Origin: Gimesia sp.
GTDB taxonomy: Bacteria > Planctomycetota > Planctomycetia > Planctomycetales > Planctomycetaceae
Assembly (NCBI RefSeq): GCF_040219335.1
Contig: NZ_JAVJSQ010000008.1
Location: 1-64,000, forward strand
Length of the DNA stretch: 64,000 nucleotides
Reading direction: 5' to 3'
In this document: positions 36,993-46,267 of the stretch, piece by piece
How the letters are laid out: each line of letters starts with the position of its first letter
Numbering within the stretch: the stretch's first letter is position 1
Notes under the pieces: generated by a model
Told to the model about the DNA's origin: nothing
What the model saw: only the letters and a program-made list of their open reading frames with translations
Database searches by the model: none
Position numbers and translations under genes: made by a program

Positions 36993-37493
36993 ATGTTTCA
37001 CCAGACTGGCCCATTATGGATTCAAGTGCGATCCCCGCGCTTATTGTGCCGACTGGTTACACTGTTCAGTTTCTGCCTGACTTCAACAGGAGTGCCCCTC
37101 GATTTTCTGCACGCAGCCCAGGCAGGTTGCCGCTGTGGAGACGAACTCCAGCAGTCCGGCCAATGCTGTTGTGCCCAAGCGGGACGTTCGCGCTGTCGGC
37201 AGCAGGTCAGGTCCTGCTGCCAGCAGAAATCCACCTCCAGTTGCTGTAGCGACAAAGGCTGTGGCTCTGTGGAAGAAGCGTCAACTGAATGCCCGCGCAT
37301 CATGGCACTTTGTGGTTGTGGCAGTAAATCGCCCGGCGGTTCGTTGCTGAACAGCGAACCCCGAATTCTGGTCGCTCCGGTGTTGCTTACCGGACCTGCA
37401 CCTGTGCGAAATTGTACCGCTCAGCGGTCTCCTCTCTTTGACGGTCACATTACCGTGCCGGACACCCCCCCTCCCGAATTGACGCTGATCTGA
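36993..37493 (+). CDS. small cysteine-rich exported protein, unknown
   Basis: The 166-residue frame has a hydrophobic stretch near residues 18-40 (LCRLVTLFSFCLTSTG). A dense cysteine region follows from about 45 to 110, with CRC, CCC, CC, CC and CGC groups. A Pro-rich tail then ends in ELTLI. No ribosome-binding site is evident and the start is uncertain. The composition is far from random for this GC-rich DNA, which favours a real gene. Multiple CC/CxC pairs would suit metal binding or disulfides. It lies between the export system and the metal-related genes downstream. Confidence 0.55.
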   Translation: MFHQTGPLWIQVRSPRLLCRLVTLFSFCLTSTGVPLDFLHAAQAGCRCGDELQQSGQCCCAQAGRSRCRQQVRSCCQQKSTSSCCSDKGCGSVEEASTECPRIMALCGCGSKSPGGSLLNSEPRILVAPVLLTGPAPVRNCTAQRSPLFDGHITVPDTPPPELTLI

Positions 37494-37571
37494 AAACGAA
37501 ACAGTTTTACTAATCAGCTGCGCTGTCTCGACTGATGTTGCGCAGATTCCAATTCAACGGGAGTTACCCAC

Positions 37572-38570
37572 ATGAAATTGACGTTTCATTCCCGCGCCCG
37601 AAATACGCGCGGATTCACCCTCATCGAATTACTGGTCGTGATCGCGATCATTGCGATTCTGATCGCACTACTGCTGCCTGCCGTCCAGCAGGCACGTGAA
37701 GCAGCGCGGCGGAGTCAGTGTAAAAATAACCTCAAGCAGCTGGCACTGGCGCTGCATAATTATGAATCGGCACATCGCGTCTTTCCACCCGGCAGTCTCG
37801 GGTATCCTTATGTCTGGTCTGCGCATGCGCAACTGCTGCCCTTCGTCGATCAGGGAAACCTGCAGGGCCTGCTCAATTACGATGTGCCTCCACTCAATGC
37901 CTTTAACCCGGGTTCGTTTGATGCCACCGAGGTGGGCAATAATGATACGGCTGCCCGCACCAGGCTGCCTTTGATGGTTTGCCCCAGTGACAAAGACGCC
38001 GTTCCCGGATCCGATTACGCCGGGATCAGTTATCCCGCTTGTCTCGGATCCGGCTTGAATGGATCGGGGACAGCAGACGACGGCTCGAACAGCAACGCGG
38101 ATGGCGTGATCTTTCAACGCTCGAAAATCCGTTTTCGTGATGTCACCGATGGGACTACGAATACGGTCCTGTTTAGTGAGCATCTACTCGGTGATGGACA
38201 GAACGCGGCACCCGCTACCGGCGATTATCGTCACCGGGTGATCGAGCTTTCCATGGGAACGCAAACCACACCCGCCGCCTGTACGGCAGCTTCTGCACCC
38301 GCCTGGTCCGGTCAGCGTGGTGCCAAATGGGTGAACGGTCACCTGGCAGACTCCATGTACAATCACTGGTATGGCCCCAACGCGAATGTTCCCGACTGCC
38401 AGAACGGCTTTCATAACTTTGGACTGGTCAGTGCCCGTAGCGCACATACCGGCGGAGTTCAAATCGCTCTGGTCGATGGCAGTTGCCGATTCGTCAGCGA
38501 GAATATCAATCTCGATATCTGGCGTGCCCTGGCTACGCGTGCCGGCGGTGAAGTCATCGGAGAATATTAA
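37572..38570 (+). CDS. DUF1559 pseudopilin-like protein
   Basis: The 332-residue protein has a type IV prepilin leader, [20 protein letters not shown], with the cleavage Gly at about residue 14 and Glu at +5. [19 protein letters not shown] follows, the standard start of the planctomycete DUF1559 family. The C-terminal end has the characteristic [20 protein letters not shown] region. Family members are numerous in planctomycetes and are thought to be exported by a type II-like pathway; their function is unknown. A hairpin follows the stop, and a DUF4198 gene comes next on the same strand. Confidence 0.95.
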   Translation: MKLTFHSRARNTRGFTLIELLVVIAIIAILIALLLPAVQQAREAARRSQCKNNLKQLALALHNYESAHRVFPPGSLGYPYVWSAHAQLLPFVDQGNLQGLLNYDVPPLNAFNPGSFDATEVGNNDTAARTRLPLMVCPSDKDAVPGSDYAGISYPACLGSGLNGSGTADDGSNSNADGVIFQRSKIRFRDVTDGTTNTVLFSEHLLGDGQNAAPATGDYRHRVIELSMGTQTTPAACTAASAPAWSGQRGAKWVNGHLADSMYNHWYGPNANVPDCQNGFHNFGLVSARSAHTGGVQIALVDGSCRFVSENINLDIWRALATRAGGEVIGEY

Positions 38571-38588
38571 TCAGCCTTTTCAATTCGT

Positions 38589-38620
38589 CCGGGCCTGGTT
38601 TTACCAGGTCCGGGTTGTTT
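38589..38620 (+). terminator. hairpin terminator or attenuator between DUF1559 and DUF4198 genes
   Basis: An 11-bp stem with one G-U pair (38589-38599 with 38603-38613) and a TTT loop is followed by the T-rich GTTGTTT. It lies directly after the DUF1559 stop and before the DUF4198 ribosome-binding site (CAGGAG). Partial read-through would let both genes be expressed at different levels. Confidence 0.65.
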
Positions 38621-38631
38621 CAGGAGTTATT

Positions 38632-39438
38632 ATGAGAATCACATTCCTCACCACTTTGTTGCTATGTTGCATATGCCAATTCTCCCCGCTGCACGCCCAT
38701 GATACCTGGGTGGAATCCAATACCAGCCTGATCCGTTCCGGCGATGCGATTTATATTGATCTCAAACTTGGTAATCATGGGAATCATCACCGTGATTTCA
38801 AGCTCGCCAGTAAGATTGACCTGGAGGGTTGCACGCTCGACGTGATCGATCCTGCCGGCAAAGCATACGATCTGAAGAGCACTGTCATCGATACCGGCTA
38901 CGCCCCTAAAGAAGGATACTGGAAGGCGAAGTTCGTACCCGCTCAGAAAGGATTATACCTGGTTTCGCATTCACTCGACCGGGTTGTCAATCACGGTAAG
39001 CCGGTTCGCGCGATTAAAAGTGCCAAAACGTTTTTCGTCGTCAGTCCCAAACTGGATCAGGTTTCTCTGGAGAATCCCGGCTTTGACCGCGTGCTGGGAC
39101 ATCCCCTCGAAATTGTTCCCGTTGTAAATCCCGTGACACCCATGGGACCGGGGAAGCCGCTTCAGGTCCGTGTTCTGTTCAAAGGTAAGCCTTTGGCGGA
39201 TACGACTGTCTCTTTTATACCCCGTGGAGAAACTCTCAAAGGTGATTTTGACGATCGCTACGAGCGTCACACCGATTCAGAGGGACTGGCTGAATTCACT
39301 CCCCGGACGGGCAATCAGTATCTCGTCGTTGTGCATCACACCGCGGCGGATGAAAAGACCGAAGAGTACGAGCAAACTGCGTACGCAGCCACGCTCACAG
39401 TGCTGGTTCCTGAGCTCTGTCCCTGTTGCGGCGAGTAA
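38632..39438 (+). CDS. DUF4198 periplasmic protein (NikM-like)
   Basis: The 268-residue product has a signal peptide ending in PLHAHDTW. A mature N-terminal histidine right after cleavage is typical of DUF4198 proteins, several of which are linked to nickel or cobalt uptake. Two beta-sandwich parts follow, the second with PLQVRVLFKGKPLADTTVSF and DSEGLAEFTPRTGNQYLVV. The ATG at 38632 has a CAGGAG site; an upstream in-frame extension to 38371 would overlap the pseudopilin gene and is rejected. Metal uptake is inferred only from the family and from the metal-efflux genes next door. Confidence 0.85.
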   Translation: MRITFLTTLLLCCICQFSPLHAHDTWVESNTSLIRSGDAIYIDLKLGNHGNHHRDFKLASKIDLEGCTLDVIDPAGKAYDLKSTVIDTGYAPKEGYWKAKFVPAQKGLYLVSHSLDRVVNHGKPVRAIKSAKTFFVVSPKLDQVSLENPGFDRVLGHPLEIVPVVNPVTPMGPGKPLQVRVLFKGKPLADTTVSFIPRGETLKGDFDDRYERHTDSEGLAEFTPRTGNQYLVVVHHTAADEKTEEYEQTAYAATLTVLVPELCPCCGE

Positions 39439-39465
39439 TCGCTGACAGACCGGAATGACATTCAT

Positions 39466-39495
39466 AGAGACGGGGGGCAACTTCCCCCTGTCTCT
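39466..39495. terminator. bidirectional terminator between convergent DUF4198 and CDF genes
   Basis: A 12-bp stem (39466-39477 with 39484-39495), including one G-U pair, has a 6-base loop. It starts 27 bases after the DUF4198 stop and ends 51 bases from the 3' end of the CDF gene on the other strand. It could serve both transcripts. Confidence 0.75.
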
Positions 39496-39546
39496 CTACT
39501 GCGGATCAGGGAGAAGTTCAGGAAAAAATATTGTCTGCCTGCAGCG

Positions 39547-40467
39547 CTAACTGACATCCTCTACCGCATCGTGAAAATGGGGGAACGGTTCAAGGTGAAC
39601 CAGGACGTCCCTTAATCTGGGGAATTCGTTCAGCAGTCGATCTTTGACTTCATGTCCAATGCGATGCCCCTCGGCCACGGTGAGATTCTGGTTGACTTCA
39701 ATATGAATATCGGCAAAGTATTCCAGACCTGATTTTCTGACCCAGAGGGTCTCGATATTTTCTACCTGTTCGACGGACAGCGCCGCAGCCTGAATCTGCT
39801 CTATGAATTCCGGATCGGCCTGCAGGTCCATCAGTTCGCTTGCGCTGGAACGAAACAGCTGCACTCCCGACCAGACAATGGCTGCCACCACGATCAGCGA
39901 GGCGACTTCATCTGCCCAGATAAATCGAGGACCGCCGAAACTGATCATCGCCAGTCCCAGCAGAACCGCCAGCGAGCAGAGGGCATCACTCCGGTGATCC
40001 CAGGCATGCGCCATAATGACCGCAGAACCTGTACGCCGACCAACCCGCATATTGTAGTGGTACAGCGTCTCCTTGATGACAAGATTGGCGCCGGCAATCC
40101 AGAGCGTCCAGCCAGGGGGAATTCCATGATGGACCGTGATCCGCTGAATGGCTTCCCAGCCTACGTATAAAGCTGAGATGATGATCACGATGGCCACATT
40201 GGTGGCAGCGATTCCCTCAGCACGTGTATGCCCGTAAGGATGCTCTGCATCGGGCGGTTTTTGTGCGTAGTGCAGGGCGATCAGAACGACCACAGTCGAC
40301 ATCACATCCCCGATGGAATTCACCGCATCTGCGATCAGGGCAAAGGAATTCCCGATGATTCCACCAGCCAGTTTGACAATTCCCAGCAGCAGGTTTGCAA
40401 CCAGACTCCAGACTGCGATCCGGATGACCTCAGCGTAAGTCTCTGCGATGGGATTTCGTTCTGTCAA
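39547..40467 (-). CDS. cation diffusion facilitator transporter, Mn/Fe-type site
   Basis: The 306-residue protein has the six-helix CDF membrane domain and a C-terminal cytoplasmic domain with HIEVNQNLTVAEGHRIGHEV. The intramembrane site residues read Asn50/Asp54 in helix 2 (DAVNSIGD) and Asp157/Asp161 in helix 5 (DHRSD). The common zinc pattern is His/Asp and His/Asp. An Asn-Asp-Asp-Asp site is the pattern reported for manganese-type CDF members, so Mn or Fe export is more likely than Zn. It lies 3' of the czcA gene on the same strand, separated by a hairpin. Confidence 0.88.
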   Translation of the reverse strand: MTERNPIAETYAEVIRIAVWSLVANLLLGIVKLAGGIIGNSFALIADAVNSIGDVMSTVVVLIALHYAQKPPDAEHPYGHTRAEGIAATNVAIVIIISALYVGWEAIQRITVHHGIPPGWTLWIAGANLVIKETLYHYNMRVGRRTGSAVIMAHAWDHRSDALCSLAVLLGLAMISFGGPRFIWADEVASLIVVAAIVWSGVQLFRSSASELMDLQADPEFIEQIQAAALSVEQVENIETLWVRKSGLEYFADIHIEVNQNLTVAEGHRIGHEVKDRLLNEFPRLRDVLVHLEPFPHFHDAVEDVS

Positions 40468-40536
40468 ATGAATGGTGCTCTCACTACGGCATGCAGCTGA
40501 AAAACAAACGACCTGTCTCTGCTACAGAGCATCATA

Positions 40537-40570
40537 CTCAACCAGCGCTCGAATGTTGAGACTGGTTGAG
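40537..40570 (-). other. hairpin between czcA and the CDF gene
   Basis: CTCAACCAG (40537-40545) and CTGGTTGAG (40562-40570) form a perfect 9-bp stem with a 16-base loop, just 3' of czcA on the minus strand. No T-run follows on that strand, so it may be a weak terminator or an mRNA-processing element. Confidence 0.45.
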
Positions 40571-40604
40571 CAGGAATGCCTGATTCGAGTCAGCACGCAA
40601 TATC

Positions 40605-43600
40605 TCAGTGCTCGAACTCTGTCATGTCAACCGGTTCCGGAGTGACTTCTTTTGGTTCGAACCAGCGGTAAATTGTCGGCAGCACCAATAGCGTCAATGC
40701 CGTCGAGGTTACCAGTCCGCCAATTACCACGGTTGCCAGAGGTCGTTGCACTTCCGCACCCGAACTGCCGGACAAGGCCATGGGAATGAATCCCAGGGCA
40801 CCACAGGAAGCGGTCATCAACACGGGCCGCAACCGGTCCATCGCGCCGTTGACCACTGCATCCCGCTGGCTGTCTCCCGAATGCCTTAAATGTCGTACGT
40901 GCTCGATCAGCACCACGCCGTTCATGACTGCGATTCCGAACAGCGCGATAAAGCCGACCCCGGCTGAGATCGAGAACGGCATATCGCGGACCCACAGAAA
41001 CAGGATGCCCCCGGTCGCCGCAATCGGCACGTTCAGATAGATCAGCATCGCCAGCTTCACCGAATTGAAGGTCATGTAGAGCAGGGCGAAAATCAGGAAC
41101 AGCGCCACGGGAACCGCGATCGCCAGTCGCTGACTGGCCTGCTGCAGGTTTTCAAACTGGCCCCCCCAGCGCAGAGTATAACCGGCGGGCAATTCCACAT
41201 CCTGATCGACCACCTGCTGTGCTTCGGCCACAAAGCCTGCCAGGTCCCTGCCACGCACGTTACTTTGAATCAAGAGGCGACGTCGGATAGAATCCCGGCT
41301 GATTTCCACCGGTCCCTCTTCCACCTTGATCTCAGCGAGTTGCGAAATCGGAATCTGTCGTCCCTGGGGATCTTCGATTTTGAGCTCTGCGAGCTGTTTG
41401 GCCTCTTTCCGCCAGTCCGGACTCAGGCGAACCTGCAGCGGAAACCGACGTTGTCCTTCGAAGACCTGTCCTGCAGAAACGCCACCAACGGTCGCGACAG
41501 CATTCAGCACATCACGGGCATTGATCCCGTAGCGGGCCAGCTGCTCGCGGCGAATGATCACACGCAGGTAAGGCAGCCCCGCGATCTGTTGCGCCTGTAC
41601 GTCCGCGGCTCCCGGGACCTTATTCAACGCGACGACGATCTCGTCTCCCTTCCGCTTCAGTTCATCCAGATCATCCCCATAAAGGCTGATCCCGATATCG
41701 GAGCGAACCCCGGCTACCAGTTCCTGCACGCGCAGTTCGATCGGCTGTGTGAAACTGTAACTGTTACCGGGAACCTGGTCCTCCAGCTTCTGCTGCATCT
41801 CTTCAATGAGCTTAAGCTTCGTGACTCCTTCTCCCCATTCCGACACCGGTCTCATCCGCACCAGGATATCGGTCTGATAAACGCCCATCGGGTCATTGGC
41901 AATTTCCGGACGACCGGTTTTACAGACCACCGTTTCTACTTCGGGAAATTCCAGCAGCGTCCGCTCCATCGCCTTGGTCATTTCGATGGATGTCTCCAGC
42001 GAAATACTGGGGAGTCGGGCGGCCTGGATCGCAATGTCGCCTTCATCCAGTTTGGGAACGAATTCCATACCGAAGCCGGCAGCCAGGACCACACTGACAA
42101 CGAACAAGGCGATCGAACTGACAAACATCAGCACCGGTCGCAGCATGGAAAAGCTCAGTAGCGGCTGATAAGCCTGTTTGATCCAGCGGACCAGGAATGT
42201 TTCGCGTTCCTTCATCTGACGCGCCAGGAACAGGGATGCCATCACAGGCATCACCGTGACCGACATGATCAGGGCTGAGGAGAGCGCCGTCATGAACACA
42301 AACGCCATCGGGCGGAACATCTTACCTTCCATTCCCTGGAGGCTCAGGATCGGAATGAATACGATGATCACAATGATGCCGGCAAACAGAATCGGCTTGC
42401 CCACTTCCTTGGCTGATTCGCGATAGACGCCCAGCGGAATGTGGTCACCCCCATGCTCTTTCTGGTAGTGTGACGCCCGGCGTACGCAGTTTTCAATCAT
42501 CACCACAGCACCATCGACGATCACGCCGAAGTCGACCGCTCCCATACTCATCAGGTTGGCTGAGACACCTGCATAACGCATCGCGATCAGGGCGCTCATC
42601 GCCGATAGTGGAATCGCCGCCGCCACAATCAGTCCAGCACGCACATCCCCCAACAGCAGGAACAGCATGATGATCACCAGCAGCACCCCCAGACCAATAT
42701 TCTCCGCAACCGTGTGGATTGTCTTTTCCACCAGTTCGGTGCGGTCGTAGAACGTTTCGATCACGACCCCTTTGGGGAGCGTCTTCTGGATTTCGGCTAT
42801 CTTTTCTTTGACGTCCGCGACCACCTGTCGTGAGTTTCCACCCATGATCATCATGACCATCCCGATCACCGCCTCGCGGTCACCATCGCGGGTGACCGCT
42901 CCCTGACGCAGCATTGGGGCAAAACGAACTTCCGCCACATCGCGGACCCGGATTGGGGTCCCTTCGCGACTGTCCAGTACAATCGTGCGGATGTCATCCA
43001 GCGAACCGACCAGACCTTCGCCGCGAATCAGTCTCTGTTCGGCTCCATGTGTGATGTAACCACCGCCGGCATTACCGTTATTTTCTTCGAGTGCCTGGAA
43101 GACATCGCTGAGTGAAATTTCGTAATTCTGCAGTTTGGCGGGATCAATCTGAACTTCATAGGTTTTGAGTTCACCGCCGAACGTGTTGACTTCAATCACC
43201 CCCGGGACACTCCGCAACTGAAACGCGATCTGCCAGTCGAGGATCGTCCGCAACTCGCTGAGTGAATATTGGTCTTCTACTTCGCTGCGGACTTCAAACT
43301 GGTAAATTTCACTCATACCGGTAGCGATAGGGCCCAGTTCGGGCGTTCCCATGCCCGGGGGAATGTTCTCGCGTGCCTGCAGCAGTCGTTCGTTGAGGAG
43401 ATTTCGTGCCCAGTAGATGTCGGTACCATCTTTAAAGGCCACGGTGACAGCACTCAAACCGAAGCGACTGATCGAACGGATTTCTTCCACGTTCGGTACA
43501 CCGCTCATCGCGTTTTCCACGGGGAAGGTAATGAACTGTTCCACCTCGACCGGTCCCAGGGCAGGGGAGTTCGTCAGAATCTGCACCTGCACGTTTGTCA

Positions 43601-43724
43601 AATCGGGTACGGCATCCAGGGGAATCGTTGAAGCAGAGAAGACCCCCAGCCCCAGGATGACCAGGGCCAGCAGCATCACGATAAATCGATTGTTTAAAGA
43701 CCATTCAATGATATGGTTGACCAT
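40605..43724 (-). CDS. czcA: CzcA/CusA-family heavy-metal RND pump
   Basis: The 1039-residue inner-membrane pump has the RND layout of 12 helices and two large periplasmic loops. Helix 4 carries the heavy-metal signature DFGVIVDGAVVMIEN with Asp398, Asp404 and Glu411, spaced exactly as the proton-relay residues of CzcA. This carboxylate set favours divalent ions such as Co, Zn, Cd or Ni over monovalent Cu/Ag. The N-terminal IPLDAVPDLTNVQVQ is typical of the family. Its start lies 5 bases after the stop of the adaptor gene, so the two are co-transcribed. Confidence 0.94.
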   Translation of the reverse strand: MVNHIIEWSLNNRFIVMLLALVILGLGVFSASTIPLDAVPDLTNVQVQILTNSPALGPVEVEQFITFPVENAMSGVPNVEEIRSISRFGLSAVTVAFKDGTDIYWARNLLNERLLQARENIPPGMGTPELGPIATGMSEIYQFEVRSEVEDQYSLSELRTILDWQIAFQLRSVPGVIEVNTFGGELKTYEVQIDPAKLQNYEISLSDVFQALEENNGNAGGGYITHGAEQRLIRGEGLVGSLDDIRTIVLDSREGTPIRVRDVAEVRFAPMLRQGAVTRDGDREAVIGMVMMIMGGNSRQVVADVKEKIAEIQKTLPKGVVIETFYDRTELVEKTIHTVAENIGLGVLLVIIMLFLLLGDVRAGLIVAAAIPLSAMSALIAMRYAGVSANLMSMGAVDFGVIVDGAVVMIENCVRRASHYQKEHGGDHIPLGVYRESAKEVGKPILFAGIIVIIVFIPILSLQGMEGKMFRPMAFVFMTALSSALIMSVTVMPVMASLFLARQMKERETFLVRWIKQAYQPLLSFSMLRPVLMFVSSIALFVVSVVLAAGFGMEFVPKLDEGDIAIQAARLPSISLETSIEMTKAMERTLLEFPEVETVVCKTGRPEIANDPMGVYQTDILVRMRPVSEWGEGVTKLKLIEEMQQKLEDQVPGNSYSFTQPIELRVQELVAGVRSDIGISLYGDDLDELKRKGDEIVVALNKVPGAADVQAQQIAGLPYLRVIIRREQLARYGINARDVLNAVATVGGVSAGQVFEGQRRFPLQVRLSPDWRKEAKQLAELKIEDPQGRQIPISQLAEIKVEEGPVEISRDSIRRRLLIQSNVRGRDLAGFVAEAQQVVDQDVELPAGYTLRWGGQFENLQQASQRLAIAVPVALFLIFALLYMTFNSVKLAMLIYLNVPIAATGGILFLWVRDMPFSISAGVGFIALFGIAVMNGVVLIEHVRHLRHSGDSQRDAVVNGAMDRLRPVLMTASCGALGFIPMALSGSSGAEVQRPLATVVIGGLVTSTALTLLVLPTIYRWFEPKEVTPEPVDMTEFEH

Positions 43725-43729
43725 GTATG

Positions 43730-45268
43730 TTACTCCTCACCCATTAAGTCTTCGAGCATCTTTGACTTCAGGATGAAGCCCCCCTGCAGCACCACACGTT
43801 CGCCTGGTTTCAAACCTTCCAGAATGACCGCGGTGGTTTCATTCTGTTTGCCCGGCTTAATCAGGCGCTTTTCGAACTCGCCATCACCCGTGTGCACAAA
43901 TACAAAATCCTGGCCCTCATGTTCCTGCAGCGCAGAGCGGGGCACGATGACCAGTTCCTGCTCGGAGCCCGATTGGAATTCAATGTTGACGAACATGCCC
44001 GGCTTAAGCAGATGATCCGGATTATCTGCAATGGCCCGCATCGCGACCGTCCGCGTCTTTTCATCCATGATTTCCCCGGTGTAAAAGATCCGGGCCTGGA
44101 ATGAGCGGTCCGGCCACGCTTCGTTGAAGACCCGTACCGGTTTTCCCGACAGGATGGCGAGCAGCGGCAGATTCTTTTCATAAATGTCGGCAGTGATCCA
44201 GACCGTGGACAGATCGGCAATACTGAAGATCTGGCTCTGAGGGCGAATCTGTTCTTTCAAAGTGACGTCTTTGGAAATGATTGTTCCGTTAATCGGGGCC
44301 CGGACAAAATAATGCGAAATCGCAGCTCCCTGTTGTTCCGGATTGATGGTTTGAATTTCCTTTTCGTCACAGCCCAGGATTCGCAGGCTGGTCGCAGCCA
44401 CAGCCACCCGGGTAGACGCTTCCTTGACCGACTGCGAGGACAGCAGCAGAGATGTTTTGAGTTCATACTCGATCTGTTCGATCCGTGCCTGGAACGCAGC
44501 CAGGTCAGCATTGCGGCTGGACTTTGCCGCATGCAGCTGTTTGAAAGCGACCGCTCCGGATTTGGTCGGTTCTTCCAGACGTTCGACATCGGCATCAGAT
44601 TTGAGATAACCGGCATACGCCATTAACAGTCGTTCCCGGTAATCACCCATGCTGCGACTGCGAAACCGTTCTTCAATTTCGTTGATCGACTCCCGCTTGC
44701 GTAACGCCGCCAGTAACTGCCTAGTGTTCGTTGCGATTTCCTGCTGGATCTTGTCTTTCACCACCGCCATTTCCTGCTGCAGTCGTGCCTGGTACAGATC
44801 CAGTTTCGACTGACCGATTTCCCGGCTGTGTACGACCACCAGCAGATCGTTGGCCTTCACCACCTGGCCCAGTCCCACTTCAACTTTGTCAACGGAGCCT
44901 TCGACCATCGGGTAGATGTGAGCCACCTTATCTTCGTTCAAAGAGACTTTTCCCGTCAGTCGAATCGTCTCTTCAAAACGACCCGTGGCGACCGGTTCAA
45001 TCTGCAAACCGGAAACCTTCCACTTCGATTCGGGGAGGGTGATGGTAACGGGCCCGGAATTCTCTTTCTGAGGAGCCTGTTCTGAGGCGGTCCCGGCCTG
45101 CTGTGATTCTTCCGGAGCCGGTGCTGAGTCGGTGGCTGGTTTGTGTGAACGGAACTGGAAAATTCCCACACCGGCGACAATCGCGATGATTGCGAGTACG
45201 AGAAACAATACCGGTTTGTGGCTGGCGTTGACTGGCTGTGTCGGTAATTGACCTGTCGTCTGGTTCAT
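43730..45268 (-). CDS. czcB: CzcB-like periplasmic adaptor of the metal efflux pump
   Basis: The 512-residue protein has one N-terminal helix (VLFLVLAIIAIVAGVGIF). An acidic Gln/Glu linker, the barrel-sandwich domain (YPMVEGSVDKVEVGLGQVV), a long coiled coil and a beta-barrel region (KPGMFVNIEFQSG) follow. It joins the RND pump to the outer-membrane channel. No His-rich metal-binding extension is seen, unlike some CzcB and CusB proteins. It is translated with czcA directly downstream. Confidence 0.92.
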   Translation of the reverse strand: MNQTTGQLPTQPVNASHKPVLFLVLAIIAIVAGVGIFQFRSHKPATDSAPAPEESQQAGTASEQAPQKENSGPVTITLPESKWKVSGLQIEPVATGRFEETIRLTGKVSLNEDKVAHIYPMVEGSVDKVEVGLGQVVKANDLLVVVHSREIGQSKLDLYQARLQQEMAVVKDKIQQEIATNTRQLLAALRKRESINEIEERFRSRSMGDYRERLLMAYAGYLKSDADVERLEEPTKSGAVAFKQLHAAKSSRNADLAAFQARIEQIEYELKTSLLLSSQSVKEASTRVAVAATSLRILGCDEKEIQTINPEQQGAAISHYFVRAPINGTIISKDVTLKEQIRPQSQIFSIADLSTVWITADIYEKNLPLLAILSGKPVRVFNEAWPDRSFQARIFYTGEIMDEKTRTVAMRAIADNPDHLLKPGMFVNIEFQSGSEQELVIVPRSALQEHEGQDFVFVHTGDGEFEKRLIKPGKQNETTAVILEGLKPGERVVLQGGFILKSKMLEDLMGEE

Positions 45269-45403
45269 AAAGGTACCTCAAGAGACTGGAACTGGATCCG
45301 GCTATCACACGCGGATCGCCTCCTGCTTTAACGATGGCGTTCGTATGAGCGCACAACATCAGCAGGCAGGGAAACAGAAAAGAGACTGTTCAACAGCGCG
45401 AGG

Positions 45404-45841
45404 TCAGCAGGTCCACGTACAGAAGAGCTGCTGCAGATCCAGGTCGGTCTGCTTGAGAGAAGCGGGCTGCCAGGGAGAACGGGCAGCGGGAAGGGAGGCG
45501 TCTGTCGTCAAACACAGTTCCGCCCCCAGGTAGTCTGTCGTCAGCTGATCGCCGGGAACGTCTTCGAGTTCGGCTGCAGCGACGGTCATCCCTTCTGTCA
45601 GTTTGACGGGGACGGTTTTGTCAAAATCACTTCCACTGCAACCCCAGTGACAATGTGAGGAAGCGGGCACTCCCGGTTGCGAACTCTGTTCGCCATGATA
45701 AATCCGCAAGTGCATTGCCAGCAGAGCAGAGTTACCGCATTGACTCAGATAATCCCCATGGGAGTGTACCACCGGACGAGGTCCCGGCCACGCTACAAGC
45801 AGTAGCAGCAGGCAACGAATTGTGATGTTCAGGTTGAACAT
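45404..45841 (-). CDS. small exported His/Cys-containing protein in the metal efflux operon
   Basis: The 145-residue product has a signal-like start (IRCLLLLLVAWPGPRPVV). A mature region with possible metal ligands follows: HSHG, a Cys near SQCGNS, HLRIYHGE, and SHCHWGCSG. It ends in LFCTWTC. It is the first gene of the minus-strand unit before czcB, with a 135-base gap. Short His/Cys periplasmic proteins in czc or cus clusters often act as metal chaperones or sensors, but no family was recognised here. Confidence 0.65.
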   Translation of the reverse strand: MFNLNITIRCLLLLLVAWPGPRPVVHSHGDYLSQCGNSALLAMHLRIYHGEQSSQPGVPASSHCHWGCSGSDFDKTVPVKLTEGMTVAAAELEDVPGDQLTTDYLGAELCLTTDASLPAARSPWQPASLKQTDLDLQQLFCTWTC

Positions 45842-46267
45842 GACGGACTCTCGTAGGGGTTGGCTGGTTAGTTACTGGTGGGACTCTAAAGCAGGCATAA
45901 GAGGAATCAGAGGATGATTCGTACTGCACACCCTCTAATTCATACTTCTCGTCCACAGCAAATACAATGCTTGAGTCGGATTTTTTATCTGTTTTTACCT
46001 GTCACTCCAGTAAAACAGGCATTGGAACCTGAAGCCCCCGGTCATTCCTGTACAGAATTCAGTGTAATCTCAGCCGGGGGGTTCGAAAAGATAAGCTGTA
46101 AGGGTTCTGATGATTACTAGAGCCATAGTAGTTGCTTTGGTCCGGAATTCATTGGATTGATTCAGGTCGGTCGATCAGTAGAACCGAACAGAACTGGTGT
46201 ATCGACAAATTACGGATAATCAGTCGATCCAACAATTCTGAAACGTTTACGGGTGTTGAAGTCGATC
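45842..46267. other. divergent intergenic region in the metal efflux cluster
   Basis: This 426-base gap separates the minus-strand operon from the plus-strand czcC. No convincing gene, dyad or consensus promoter was found by eye. It must hold the promoters for both directions. Confidence 0.5.

Noticed and set aside
38371-38631. Upstream in-frame extension of the DUF4198 gene
   Set aside because: It overlaps the end of the DUF1559 gene and a terminator hairpin; the ATG at 38632 has a good ribosome-binding site and signal peptide.
41265-42161. 298-codon plus-strand frame opposite czcA
   Set aside because: It lies wholly inside a clear RND pump gene and its translation shows no family features.
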